Shown here: positions 1 through 7,478 of the stretch, piece after piece
Numbering within the stretch: position 1 is the stretch's first letter
Layout of the letters: every line of letters begins with the position of its first letter
Translations under genes and position numbers: made by a program
The notes under the pieces: model-generated
Databases searched by the model: none
What the model was told of the DNA's origin: nothing
What the model saw: only the letters and a program-made list of their open reading frames with translations
DNA from: Thermocladium sp.
GTDB lineage: Archaea; Thermoproteota; Thermoprotei; Thermoproteales; Thermocladiaceae
Length of the DNA: 64,000 nt
NCBI GenBank assembly: GCA_023269935.1
Contig: JAGDXC010000010.1
Span: 18,890-82,889, forward strand
Reading direction: 5' to 3'

Positions 1-232
1 TATCCTCTATTATTATTGAGGCATTATTCCATTTATTATTAAGGTGACGCTCAATCTTGTCACCCATATATCTAATCGAGACGAATATCCTGGATGGATT
101 TGATTTAATGACGGACTCCAATATCCAATCAATTACTTCCTTGTTAAGAATTGGAAGAAGAGGCTTAGGTCTAGTATAAGTGAGCGGCCTTAACCTAGTT
201 GCATAACCCCCCGCCAAAACAATGGCATCCAT
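1..232 (-). CDS. Sugar-nucleotide nucleotidyltransferase, partial (N-terminal 77 residues)
   Basis: Reading leftwards from an ATG at 232, the frame stays open to the window edge. It begins MDAIVLAGGYATRLRPLT and then PKPLLPILNKEVIDW, the nucleotide-binding signature of the NTP_transferase family (glucose-1-phosphate thymidylyltransferase or mannose-1-phosphate guanylyltransferase type). These enzymes couple a sugar phosphate to an NTP for glycan or surface-polymer synthesis. A TATA-like stretch near 254-262 sits about 27 bases upstream, so translation is probably leaderless. The C-terminal part, including any hexapeptide-repeat domain, lies outside the window, so the sugar specificity cannot be judged. 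The call to family is firm; the substrate is unknown. Confidence 0.85.
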   Translation of the reverse strand, partial: MDAIVLAGGYATRLRPLTYTRPKPLLPILNKEVIDWILESVIKSNPSRIFVSIRYMGDKIERHLNNKWNNASIIIED

Positions 233-389
233 ATAATTGGTATCAATAACTCCTTAATAAAATTTTCAATGGGGCAAGAGCCCTAATCCCCTTACGTGCC
301 TAAAGGATGGAGCCGCCGTTCCTTTTAATAATAATGTGAGATGCGGCAATAAACGAAAGAAATAAAGATATGGCAAACCCTTCACCTTA

Positions 390-1718
390 GTGTTAACGCT
401 CGAGTGGGATAGAGGAACCGTGTTAATAAAAGGTGGGAAAGTGGATTTGCCATATGTGAAATTCGACGAGAGAAGCAGTGCATTCAGGACTCTTGCCATT
501 AATTACGGCAAATTAGTGAAATATTTAGAATCAATGGGGATTAAGTATGTGGATAACGTAATGGATAAGGAACAATGCATTATAAAGGTTAAGCGGGAAG
601 TGAGGCTGAGAAGCTACCAGAAAACAGCGCTTGATAAGTGGATAGCTAAGAGGGCGGGAGTAATAGTGATGCCCACGGGTATGGGTAAGACCCACGTCGG
701 CATAGCAGCCATAGCTGCATTAAGGGTAAAGTCCCTAGTGATAGTGCCGACGATAGAATTAATCGATCAATGGGTTAACACTTTGGAGCATTACTTGGAT
801 GCCAGAATTGGTAAGTATTATGGAGGCGAGAAGGTAGAGGGATGCATAACCGTGACGACGTATGATTCTGCTTATATATCAATTGAGAGGCTGGGAAATA
901 AGTATTCGTTATTGGTGTTCGACGAGGTTCATCACTTGCCCAGCGAGGGTTATAGGCAAATAGCTGAATTGTCTCCGGCCATGTATAGGTTAGGACTCAC
1001 TGCTACACCTGAGAGAAGCGATGGGCTTCATCAAGATCTGTTTGGCTTGGTTGGGCCAATAGTGTATAGGGTAAGCGTGGAGGAGGCTAGGGGACTATAT
1101 ATAGCTGACTTCGAGACTAATTTAATTAAGGTTGACCTAAGCGATGCAGAGTTAAGGCGGTACAGGGAATTAATGAGGAAGTATAGGGAATTCATTAAGA
1201 AGAGCGGAATAAGCTTCAGGAGGCCCAGTGACTTTAAGGCATTGGTTAAGATGAGTGGACGAAGCAAGGCGGCGAGGGAGGCATTACGGGCTTGGCGTGA
1301 GGCTAGGCGGCTTGCCATGACTGCGCCAAGCAAGTTAGATGCAGTTGAGGAAATATTGAGAAAGCATCCAAATGATAGGGCAATTATATTCACTGAACTC
1401 AGCGATTTATCTCATGAAGTCAGCAAGAGGTTACTGTTACCGGAGGTAACGTATGAGACGCCAAGGGAGGAGCGGGAAGCCGTGATGTCTATGTTTAGGA
1501 GGGGGGATGTTAAGGCCATAGTGACGGGCAAGGTATTGGAGGAGGGAGTTGACGTGCCTGACGTTAATTTAGTGATAATCCTAGGCGGCACTTCAAGTGA
1601 GCGGCAATATGTTCAGAGGATTGGGAGGGCGCTACGGCTTAAGCCAGGTAAGGCTAAAATATATGAAGTAGTCACCAGTGGAACGAGAGAGGCATCGAGG
1701 CGGCATGCTTCCACTTAA
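390..1718 (+). CDS. xpb: Archaeal XPB-type DNA helicase (superfamily 2)
   Basis: A 442-residue SF2 helicase. Visible motifs are Walker A PTGMGKT (residues 95-101), the Walker B box DEVHH (178-182), motif III LTATP followed by ERSDG (203-212), and motifs V/VI near the C terminus (GVDVPD ... QRIGRALR). Archaeal XPB unwinds DNA in repair together with the nuclease Bax1, and bax1 overlaps it immediately downstream, which supports the call. The start is a GTG at 390. An AT-rich box at about 360-367 lies some 26 bases upstream, as expected for a leaderless message. A coiled region rich in Arg/Lys separates the two RecA domains and would correspond to the thumb-like insertion. Confidence 0.93.
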   Translation: MLTLEWDRGTVLIKGGKVDLPYVKFDERSSAFRTLAINYGKLVKYLESMGIKYVDNVMDKEQCIIKVKREVRLRSYQKTALDKWIAKRAGVIVMPTGMGKTHVGIAAIAALRVKSLVIVPTIELIDQWVNTLEHYLDARIGKYYGGEKVEGCITVTTYDSAYISIERLGNKYSLLVFDEVHHLPSEGYRQIAELSPAMYRLGLTATPERSDGLHQDLFGLVGPIVYRVSVEEARGLYIADFETNLIKVDLSDAELRRYRELMRKYREFIKKSGISFRRPSDFKALVKMSGRSKAAREALRAWREARRLAMTAPSKLDAVEEILRKHPNDRAIIFTELSDLSHEVSKRLLLPEVTYETPREEREAVMSMFRRGDVKAIVTGKVLEEGVDVPDVNLVIILGGTSSERQYVQRIGRALRLKPGKAKIYEVVTSGTREASRRHAST

Positions 1719-2847
1719 TTTATTGAGGCTACGGTTCAGTAAGGGCCAAGTGAGGCCGAGATACATAGATGCAGCGGAGGCTGAGATATTGCCTGAAGTC
1801 ATCTCGATATTTAGGCAGAGCATTGGAAAGAAGCTTGGGGAAGTAAATGCATTGATAGAGGACTTGGGCGGGGATCCTCGCCTCTTGCGGGGATTAATGC
1901 ATGTTCTTAGGAATAGATTAACGCTCGAGGATGTTAATGAGGCTGTCCTCATTAAGGCTAGGCTAGATGCGTTCAGGGAGGCTGCGAAGTTTTATCCAAT
2001 AAATGCGGAGAAGAGGGATGATGTTCTAGGGAGGGTGGCAAGCAGAATTGGAATGAGTAAGCAGGAATTAGATGATGCATTCCTCAAGATATATGATGAT
2101 GAAAAGAGAATAATTGATTTCAGGGAACCTAGTCCAGATGAGTTGAGGCGGGAGTATAACTTATCATTGATGCAGACCATGCTGTTTAAGGCTATTGATA
2201 TAGATATAGAGGTGAGAATGAGTGGATCACAAGCCAAGGCCTTTCTTAGACGAGCCAAATTAATGGGATTAATGTATATTGCTGAAAGCGTTGTCGGCGG
2301 AATAAGGATGAGAATAGATGGGCCTGTTTCTATTCTTAAACAAACGGATAGGTATGGCACTAGGCTGGCTAAGTTAGTGCCCATGCTCATTGGAGCAGAG
2401 TGGAAGCTGCTTGCTAGAGTCAAGATAGGCGAGGGAACGCATATTTACGAGGAGTCAAGCGATGAGGTGGATTTCCCATTATCTCCACCTCAAGAGGAGG
2501 TCTCATTTGATAGTTTTTTAGAGGCGGATTTCTATAGGCGATTGTCCTCTATTTGTGGACAAGTGGAGCGTGAGCCTGAGGCACTAACTGCGGGTGGTCG
2601 CATAATTATACCTGACTTCAGGGTGGGAGATGCATATATAGAATTAGTGGGTTACTGGTCGCCACAGTATATTGAGAGGAAGTATGAGAAGCTCGTGAAA
2701 CTTAACATACCCATAATAGTTCTAGTTAATGAGAAGCTGGCCACATCAACTTGGAAAACCTTGCCCCACTTTGTAGTGACTTATAGAGATAGGCCTAGGG
2801 TGACTGATATATATAAATTGATCAAGCCTTACTGCAAAAAGAGTTAG
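1705..2847 (+). CDS. bax1: Bax1, XPB-associated nuclease (DUF790)
   Basis: About 380 residues beginning MLPLNLLRLRFSKGQVRPRY, the usual opening of the DUF790/Bax1 family. A GTG at 1678 would add nine residues, but the ATG at 1705 fits the family start and follows a purine-rich stretch. It overlaps the helicase gene by 14 bases, so the two are translationally coupled. Known Bax1 proteins cut DNA at bubble or fork junctions and stimulate XPB. The C-terminal third (about 280-370, with E-D-x-F, PDF and ELVGYW) resembles a restriction-endonuclease-like nuclease core. Its 3' end is overlapped on the other strand by the trailer of the 5' tRNA half. Confidence 0.92.
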   Translation: MLPLNLLRLRFSKGQVRPRYIDAAEAEILPEVISIFRQSIGKKLGEVNALIEDLGGDPRLLRGLMHVLRNRLTLEDVNEAVLIKARLDAFREAAKFYPINAEKRDDVLGRVASRIGMSKQELDDAFLKIYDDEKRIIDFREPSPDELRREYNLSLMQTMLFKAIDIDIEVRMSGSQAKAFLRRAKLMGLMYIAESVVGGIRMRIDGPVSILKQTDRYGTRLAKLVPMLIGAEWKLLARVKIGEGTHIYEESSDEVDFPLSPPQEEVSFDSFLEADFYRRLSSICGQVEREPEALTAGGRIIIPDFRVGDAYIELVGYWSPQYIERKYEKLVKLNIPIIVLVNEKLATSTWKTLPHFVVTYRDRPRVTDIYKLIKPYCKKS

Positions 2848-2945
2848 CCGCCCATTTCCCGCCTACATAGTAGGGCCCAAGCCGTGCGTTTGTCAGGCAA
2901 CCCTTCGCGGGTTGAACCCCCTGACCAAGCTAGACTACGGCCCCC
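2841..2945 (-). tRNA. Split tRNA-Pro(UGG), 5' half, with a cis intron in the D arm
   Basis: Reading the minus strand, position 1 is at 2944. The acceptor strand GGGGCCG is 2944-2938, U8-A9 is 2937-2936, and the D arm starts at 2935. After G23 (2920) a 30-base insertion (2919-2890) interrupts the D stem. It shows a canonical bulge-helix-bulge: bulge GG^G, central pairs GUCA/UGAC, bulge AA^A. The exon resumes with A24, C25, G26, the anticodon strand CACGG (2886-2882) and C-U-UGG-G (2881-2876). No variable arm, T arm or 3' acceptor follows. Instead there is a hairpin, then a trailer (2854-2841) complementary to the leader of the 3' half at 50659-50646, then T5 at 2840-2836. The exact junction is ambiguous by up to three bases because CCC occurs on both sides. 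Confidence 0.93.
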
Positions 2946-2966
2946 GAGTCGGTTAGGCATAGGAGA

Positions 2967-2976
2967 GTTTTTAAAG
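2967..2976 (-). promoter_or_regulatory. TATA-like box of the 5' tRNA half
   Basis: The minus strand reads CTTTAAAAAC here. Its centre is about 27 bases before position 1 of the tRNA fragment at 2944, the usual archaeal box A spacing. It indicates that the 5' half is transcribed on its own with almost no leader. Confidence 0.7.
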
Positions 2977-3131
2977 ATTAACACGGGTCATCGATTGATC
3001 CTCCATTATCCTAATTAATGCTTGATCTCCAGAACTTCCCTGAAAATAATTATTGATAAAACGAGCAATAAATCTCGCCATTCAAAGCAACCAAGCTAAT
3101 CTTTATATTGTAACCAAGGTATTATTGCTAG

Positions 3132-4349
3132 ATGGGTGTCAAGGCCTGGATAGCTTTTGATGATACGGATGATTATGAGCAGGGATGCACTACCTTTGTA
3201 ATGTATAATTTCTTGAAGGAGTTCTTGAGGACCAGAAGCGAGGATCGCATTATTGGTTTACCGAGGTTGGTGAGGCTGAATCCATATGTTCCCTTTAAGA
3301 CTAGGGGAAATGCAGCCGTCGCGGTTCAAGTCGAGATAGATGATCCATATGAATTGTTGGAAATGGGTATAGGCGTGGTGGATAAATTCTACGTGCATGG
3401 TGCTAAAACCAGTCCAGGCATAGTTGTGTCCAGAGTAAATGATGAGAAGTGGTTCTATTACTCCGCATTAAGTGATGTTATTCCCAGGGCAGTGGCGGAG
3501 AGGGTGGCTAAGAGGATTAAGGCATTAACGTGGGGTGGACGAGGTATAATTGGTGGTTTAGCTGCAATAATGGCTGATTTAAGCGAATCCACATTCGAAT
3601 TATTATCATACAGAGATGGGGAACGGCCGCCCATAGATGCCGATATGCTTAGAACTCTAAGCAAATTGACCGAACCATTCACGTTTGCCAACATGGATCG
3701 AGAAAGGCCACTAATAGTCCCCAGCACTAATGATCCAGTGCTATTCGGCGTAAGGGGGGATTCACCGTTTCACGTTATGTATATCAGCAATGCATTGACT
3801 TTTTTACTTGGAATAAACCCTAAGTGGTTACTTTATGAAACCAATCAAGGAACTGGAGCTGGCTTTGCATTAATTGGAAACAAGGTATATCAAGCAACTG
3901 CAGTGAGCGGTTATGTAAACTCCATTACGAGAAGCAAGGAGGGGCATGCATTGATTAAGGTGAACAATGAGTCTATTATTATTTATAGGCATACAGGCAT
4001 GGGAGGAGCAATAGGCAATTACGTGATGGTTCTCGGCGGCCGGCGGCCCGGCATTAATGATAATTCAATATATGCAGAATCAATATTTAGCATCAATGAA
4101 TCCCCACAGGTAAGTAATCCTAGGTGTCCTAAATGCGGCAGCGTCCTTAAGTCCGCCGGCAAAGGCGAGCTCAAGTGCATCAAGTGCGGGTTTAAAGCAT
4201 ACTTACCCAAAATCGTTAAGGGCAATTGGAGCTTCAGGGAATTATTTCCAAACATGGGTGAAAGAAGGCACTTAGCTAAGATCCCTGAACGAGTAGGCTT
4301 AGAGGGAACCAGTAAATTATTTGATCACGTGATAGAATGGATTAGGTAA
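3132..4349 (+). CDS. tiaS: tRNA(Ile2) 2-agmatinylcytidine synthetase TiaS
   Basis: A 405-residue protein opening with the TiaS signature (AFDDTDD at residues 8-14) and LPRLVRLNPYVPFKTRGN near 58-75. It ends with a four-cysteine zinc ribbon (Cys332, 335, 349, 352). TiaS uses ATP and agmatine to modify the wobble C34 of tRNA-Ile(CAU) so that it reads AUA; this is an archaeal-specific enzyme. A TATA-like CTTTATAT at 3101-3108 lies about 27 bases before the ATG, so the mRNA is probably leaderless. Agmatine supply may link it to the SpeD-family decarboxylase at 22323. Confidence 0.94.
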   Translation: MGVKAWIAFDDTDDYEQGCTTFVMYNFLKEFLRTRSEDRIIGLPRLVRLNPYVPFKTRGNAAVAVQVEIDDPYELLEMGIGVVDKFYVHGAKTSPGIVVSRVNDEKWFYYSALSDVIPRAVAERVAKRIKALTWGGRGIIGGLAAIMADLSESTFELLSYRDGERPPIDADMLRTLSKLTEPFTFANMDRERPLIVPSTNDPVLFGVRGDSPFHVMYISNALTFLLGINPKWLLYETNQGTGAGFALIGNKVYQATAVSGYVNSITRSKEGHALIKVNNESIIIYRHTGMGGAIGNYVMVLGGRRPGINDNSIYAESIFSINESPQVSNPRCPKCGSVLKSAGKGELKCIKCGFKAYLPKIVKGNWSFRELFPNMGERRHLAKIPERVGLEGTSKLFDHVIEWIR

Positions 4350-4405
4350 TGATCATTACGACCCATCTCGCCAGATAATTAATGATTGCCTATCCTTATT
4401 AAGTC

Positions 4406-4430
4406 AGTATACGTATAGTATACGTATACT
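4406..4430. promoter_or_regulatory. Tandem palindromic operator candidate upstream of the CDF exporter
   Basis: Two consecutive copies of the self-complementary core TATACGTATA occur at 4409-4418 and 4420-4429, separated by one base. They lie about 75 bases before the TATA box of the metal-exporter gene. Such tandem dyads are typical of dimeric regulator binding. No regulator gene adjoins it, so the ligand is unknown. Confidence 0.45.
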
Positions 4431-4483
4431 ATCATCAGTACTGGCTATGATTAACTGCCGATCGATTTTTCATTTATGTTAAA

Positions 4484-4505
4484 GTTTATATATCCGATAT
4501 CGGAT
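4484..4505 (+). promoter_or_regulatory. Promoter with a 14-bp perfect palindrome next to the TATA box
   Basis: TTTATAT (4485-4491) is a good TATA box for the gene starting at 4525. Immediately after it lies ATCCGATATCGGAT (4492-4505), a perfect 14-bp palindrome between the TATA box and the expected transcription start near 4515. A repressor bound there would block transcription start. Metal-responsive control is an inference from the downstream gene. Confidence 0.5.
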
Positions 4506-4524
4506 AATGTAACTCAAGAGAGCA

Positions 4525-5406
4525 ATGGGTAATCAGGAACACGGTGACTGGAAAGCGAGAGGTGCTGGGTCTCCATCTAGGTATATACAAAATGCGACGT
4601 ATCTAGCATTATCGGTATCCCTGATAGAGATAATCACGGGAATAAGCATGAATATCATAGTCCTTGAGGCCGATGGTCTACACACATCGATTGACTCGAT
4701 AATATTGTTCTCACTTTACATAGGATTCAGCATGGCATCTAAACCTGCAGATATAGATCACCCATATGGCCACTATAAATATAAGTACCTTGCCATGTAC
4801 ACGGTTGCAATAGTTATAATAGTTGCAACATTTATCCTGATATATGAGGCTATCATGGATATAATTAGAAACCAAATAGAGAAGCCGCCCATAGTCTCCC
4901 TCTATATAGTCGGAATCATACTTGCATTGGTTGTTTCACGTATGGTTTACCTGCTGATTGGACATAGAAGACTTAGTGAGCCGGTCCTAATGTTAGAGGC
5001 AAAGCATGCTGCGGCTGATATAGCTGATTCATTAATGATAGTGGGAACCATAGTGCTCTCGATGTATATTCCATTAATAGAACCCGTGGCTGCCTTAGCC
5101 ATATCATCATACCTGCTCTACCTAGCCAGCAACTATATCAAGGAATCGGTAAATACATTACTTGATCGTGTCGATCCATCCTTGGCACATAAAATAATTA
5201 GTACGCTTGGCGATTCAGGCATAATTGTAAGTGATGTGAAGCTAAAGAATCTGGGCAATGGATATGCCGTTGACATAGTGATAAAGGTTCCCCATAGCTA
5301 TTCAATAGAGGAGGCACATAATGCAGCAAATAACGTTGAAACTAATATACGAAAACAATTCACAACAATTAGAAGCGTGACTGTTCACATGGAGCCACTC
5401 CAATAA
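4525..5406 (+). CDS. Cation diffusion facilitator (CDF) metal exporter
   Basis: A 293-residue integral membrane protein with about six hydrophobic helices and a cytoplasmic C-terminal domain ending in a ferredoxin-like fold region. The CDF metal site is visible: HxxxD in TM2 (His53, Asp57), HPYGH at 79-83, and a second HxxxD in TM5 (EAKHAAADIADS). Members export Zn2+, Mn2+, Fe2+ or Co2+ in exchange for protons. The paired HxxxD motifs leave the metal open. The gene stands alone, with two palindromic sites in its promoter region, and a GAGAG stretch precedes the ATG. Confidence 0.88.
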   Translation: MGNQEHGDWKARGAGSPSRYIQNATYLALSVSLIEIITGISMNIIVLEADGLHTSIDSIILFSLYIGFSMASKPADIDHPYGHYKYKYLAMYTVAIVIIVATFILIYEAIMDIIRNQIEKPPIVSLYIVGIILALVVSRMVYLLIGHRRLSEPVLMLEAKHAAADIADSLMIVGTIVLSMYIPLIEPVAALAISSYLLYLASNYIKESVNTLLDRVDPSLAHKIISTLGDSGIIVSDVKLKNLGNGYAVDIVIKVPHSYSIEEAHNAANNVETNIRKQFTTIRSVTVHMEPLQ

Positions 5407-5635
5407 ACAAGGCCCCAAAACTCCTGGGACTCCAATTATGGAAGTAGCTAACACATTATGTGCATCTCGGTCACTCTAATCCCTCTCCTCTTCCTAAAAA
5501 TTAATCAATGGAATCGATATTAAACGAATCGATGGTTGTTAAGCTGCTGGCTTCATTTTCCTTATGATTTGCCGGAGATATTATTTTGTTACGGATCGAT
5601 AGGTTATTTAATTTAAATTACCTTAACTTTTCACT

Positions 5636-6367
5636 GTGGAGAACTACTTGATTAAACCCAGCAATGAGGAGGCCGCTAGGTTCATCAGGGCAAGGTCTCC
5701 ATCATCTGTGCTTCTAATTAAGGCTATTATGCGTGTAGATTATGAGGGACGAGCAAAGGCCGGCCTTGAGGCTGGATCGTATTTGATAATGACGAAACCA
5801 GATGGAACATTCATGGTCCACGGATCCAAGAAAGAGAAACCCCTCATATGGAATCCCCCGGGATCAAGGCTCTACGTGGAGCTACAGGGCAATGCTTTAG
5901 TCTTGCTAAGCATTAGGTCGTCGCCGAGGGAGAGAGTTATGGTTATCATTGATGAGCTTGAATTTCTGGGCTCCTTCGATGTAGAGCATGTTGATAATAA
6001 GGTGGTGGGCACAGAGTCTGACATAGTTGATTGGCTAGTGAGTAATCCCGACTTCATAGAGCAAGGATTCACTGTGCTGGAGCGCGAATTTGAGACTGGG
6101 GTGGGGAAGATCGATATTCTGGGTAGGGATTCAACGGGAAGAATAGTCGTGATAGAGGTGAAGCGGTCTCAAGCAGGACCGGATGCGGTTAATCAGCTAA
6201 AGCGATATGTTGATCATATTGCACAGAAACGAGGCGAGAGGCCTAGGGGAATATTAGTATCTCCCGACATCTCCTCATCGGCTTACTTCTACCTTAAAAC
6301 AAGTAATCTAGAGTACATAAAGATAAAAAGAAACTTAACATCACTGAGAAAAATAACTGATTATTAA
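5636..6367 (+). CDS. nucS: Mismatch endonuclease NucS/EndoMS
   Basis: A 243-residue protein with the NucS catalytic set D160, E174, K176 and Q187 in GKIDILGRD ... VVIEVKR. The N-terminal domain (1-120) is the dimerising DNA-binding part. EndoMS makes double-strand cuts at mismatches and replaces MutS/MutL in many archaea and actinobacteria. The start is GTG at 5636; a TATA-like box at about 5604-5611 suggests a leaderless message. The usual C-terminal PCNA-interacting peptide is not obvious in the last residues (LTSLRKITDY). Confidence 0.92.
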   Translation: MENYLIKPSNEEAARFIRARSPSSVLLIKAIMRVDYEGRAKAGLEAGSYLIMTKPDGTFMVHGSKKEKPLIWNPPGSRLYVELQGNALVLLSIRSSPRERVMVIIDELEFLGSFDVEHVDNKVVGTESDIVDWLVSNPDFIEQGFTVLEREFETGVGKIDILGRDSTGRIVVIEVKRSQAGPDAVNQLKRYVDHIAQKRGERPRGILVSPDISSSAYFYLKTSNLEYIKIKRNLTSLRKITDY

Positions 6368-6385
6368 AGCTGATTATTGAATCGA

Positions 6386-7312
6386 CTAGTTCATTACCGC
6401 CTCAATAGTTACCGTCGCTGTGACTGATGCAGAGCTTGGATTAATGGGTACTGATTGGGATGGCCCCGCCTCCACCGCATATAGGTATGGGGTTGGTCCG
6501 TATATTGGGTATGCATTTTCCTGTATTGATATTACATGTATTCTTGAATATCCCAAGGTGGTGGCCACCTCGTGTATTTTGCCCATGGCGACTTGAACTG
6601 CCGCTCCAATCGCCTTTATGCTTGCTTCCTGGTACTCTGATCGATTTATGAATGCATTTATGGATACCTCGATGCCCCCATATTTTGAAGCATTACTCAA
6701 TAATTCGCTGATGAGGGATTGATTAATGGGATTCATCATAATTATCTTTAATTCATATGAGGCAGAGTAACCCTCTACTTGCTGGGTCCCATATTGTTGA
6801 GAATACACCGGATTAAGCGAAACACCTAATGTGGTGTAGTTAATACCTAACTCATTTAGAATAGCCATGAATTGATCAAGATTATTAACCATTTCTTGAT
6901 ATGCCTGAGATGGCGTTGGCGATATTTGCGCATTGCTTATTGTAATGTAAATAACTATGCCCTTTGCCGGTAAATTAACCGTGGCTTGCCCCACCACCGT
7001 AATGGTAGTCCCATTCCCATCAATCAAGGAAACACCAGTTGAATTACTGCTAGGCTCCAATCCACTGAATCCACTCGTTAAGGGCGATGATTGATCATTC
7101 GCAGTCTGCGTGGTCAGTAATTGGTTTGTGCTGGTTGGATTGAGGCCGGCCACAGCCTTTTGTTGGGTTGTATTTGGTATATTTATATATGATGGTGCGG
7201 TCCATTGAGGCGTTCTCATTACATTTAAGTAATATATACTCGCTATTATTGCCGCGGTCACCAGTATGGTGGCCATGATGAGTGTTTTTCCAGCCATGCC
7301 TAGCCCAGTCAC
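6386..7312 (-). CDS. SIMPL-domain (DUF541) membrane-anchored protein
   Basis: A 308-residue protein with one N-terminal hydrophobic helix (about 9-30), a Ser/Thr/Asn-rich linker to about residue 100, and then a SIMPL domain starting ITVVGQATVNLP and containing the GYSASYELKI strand. SIMPL proteins are periplasmic or extracellular; their biochemical role is poorly known. The ORF starts MTGLGMAGK; the internal Met6 is also possible. It stands convergent to nucS with 18 bases between stops, and no operon partner is visible. Confidence 0.82.
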   Translation of the reverse strand: MTGLGMAGKTLIMATILVTAAIIASIYYLNVMRTPQWTAPSYINIPNTTQQKAVAGLNPTSTNQLLTTQTANDQSSPLTSGFSGLEPSSNSTGVSLIDGNGTTITVVGQATVNLPAKGIVIYITISNAQISPTPSQAYQEMVNNLDQFMAILNELGINYTTLGVSLNPVYSQQYGTQQVEGYSASYELKIIMMNPINQSLISELLSNASKYGGIEVSINAFINRSEYQEASIKAIGAAVQVAMGKIHEVATTLGYSRIHVISIQENAYPIYGPTPYLYAVEAGPSQSVPINPSSASVTATVTIEAVMN

Positions 7313-7478
7313 TCGCCCAAATTAATTACTACCCAATAGAACCCACATTAAACCCAAAGCACCAACAATGTACTAACAACTAGAATAAATCAGATTACCC
7401 TTACAGGACTGTCTCTAGCTAAGTGAGCTGGATATATTGGACCACTATGTTACTTGATTCGAGTCAATACAGCAAGGC

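Noticed and set aside
266..499. A 77-residue minus-strand ORF at the left end
   Set aside because: It overlaps the promoter and first codons of the XPB gene and has no homology-like features.
2876..2944. A complete tRNA at 2944-2876 with both A and B boxes
   Set aside because: The apparent B box (GGGTTCAACCC) lies only a few bases after the A box and belongs to the D-arm intron; no T arm or 3' acceptor can be formed in this transcript.
2841..2944. The RNA near 2944 as an H/ACA-type guide RNA or a small RNase P RNA
   Set aside because: Lower and upper stems can be drawn, but the sequence fits tRNA positions 1-37 exactly and its counterpart at 50660 completes every stem; conserved RNase P core sequences are absent.
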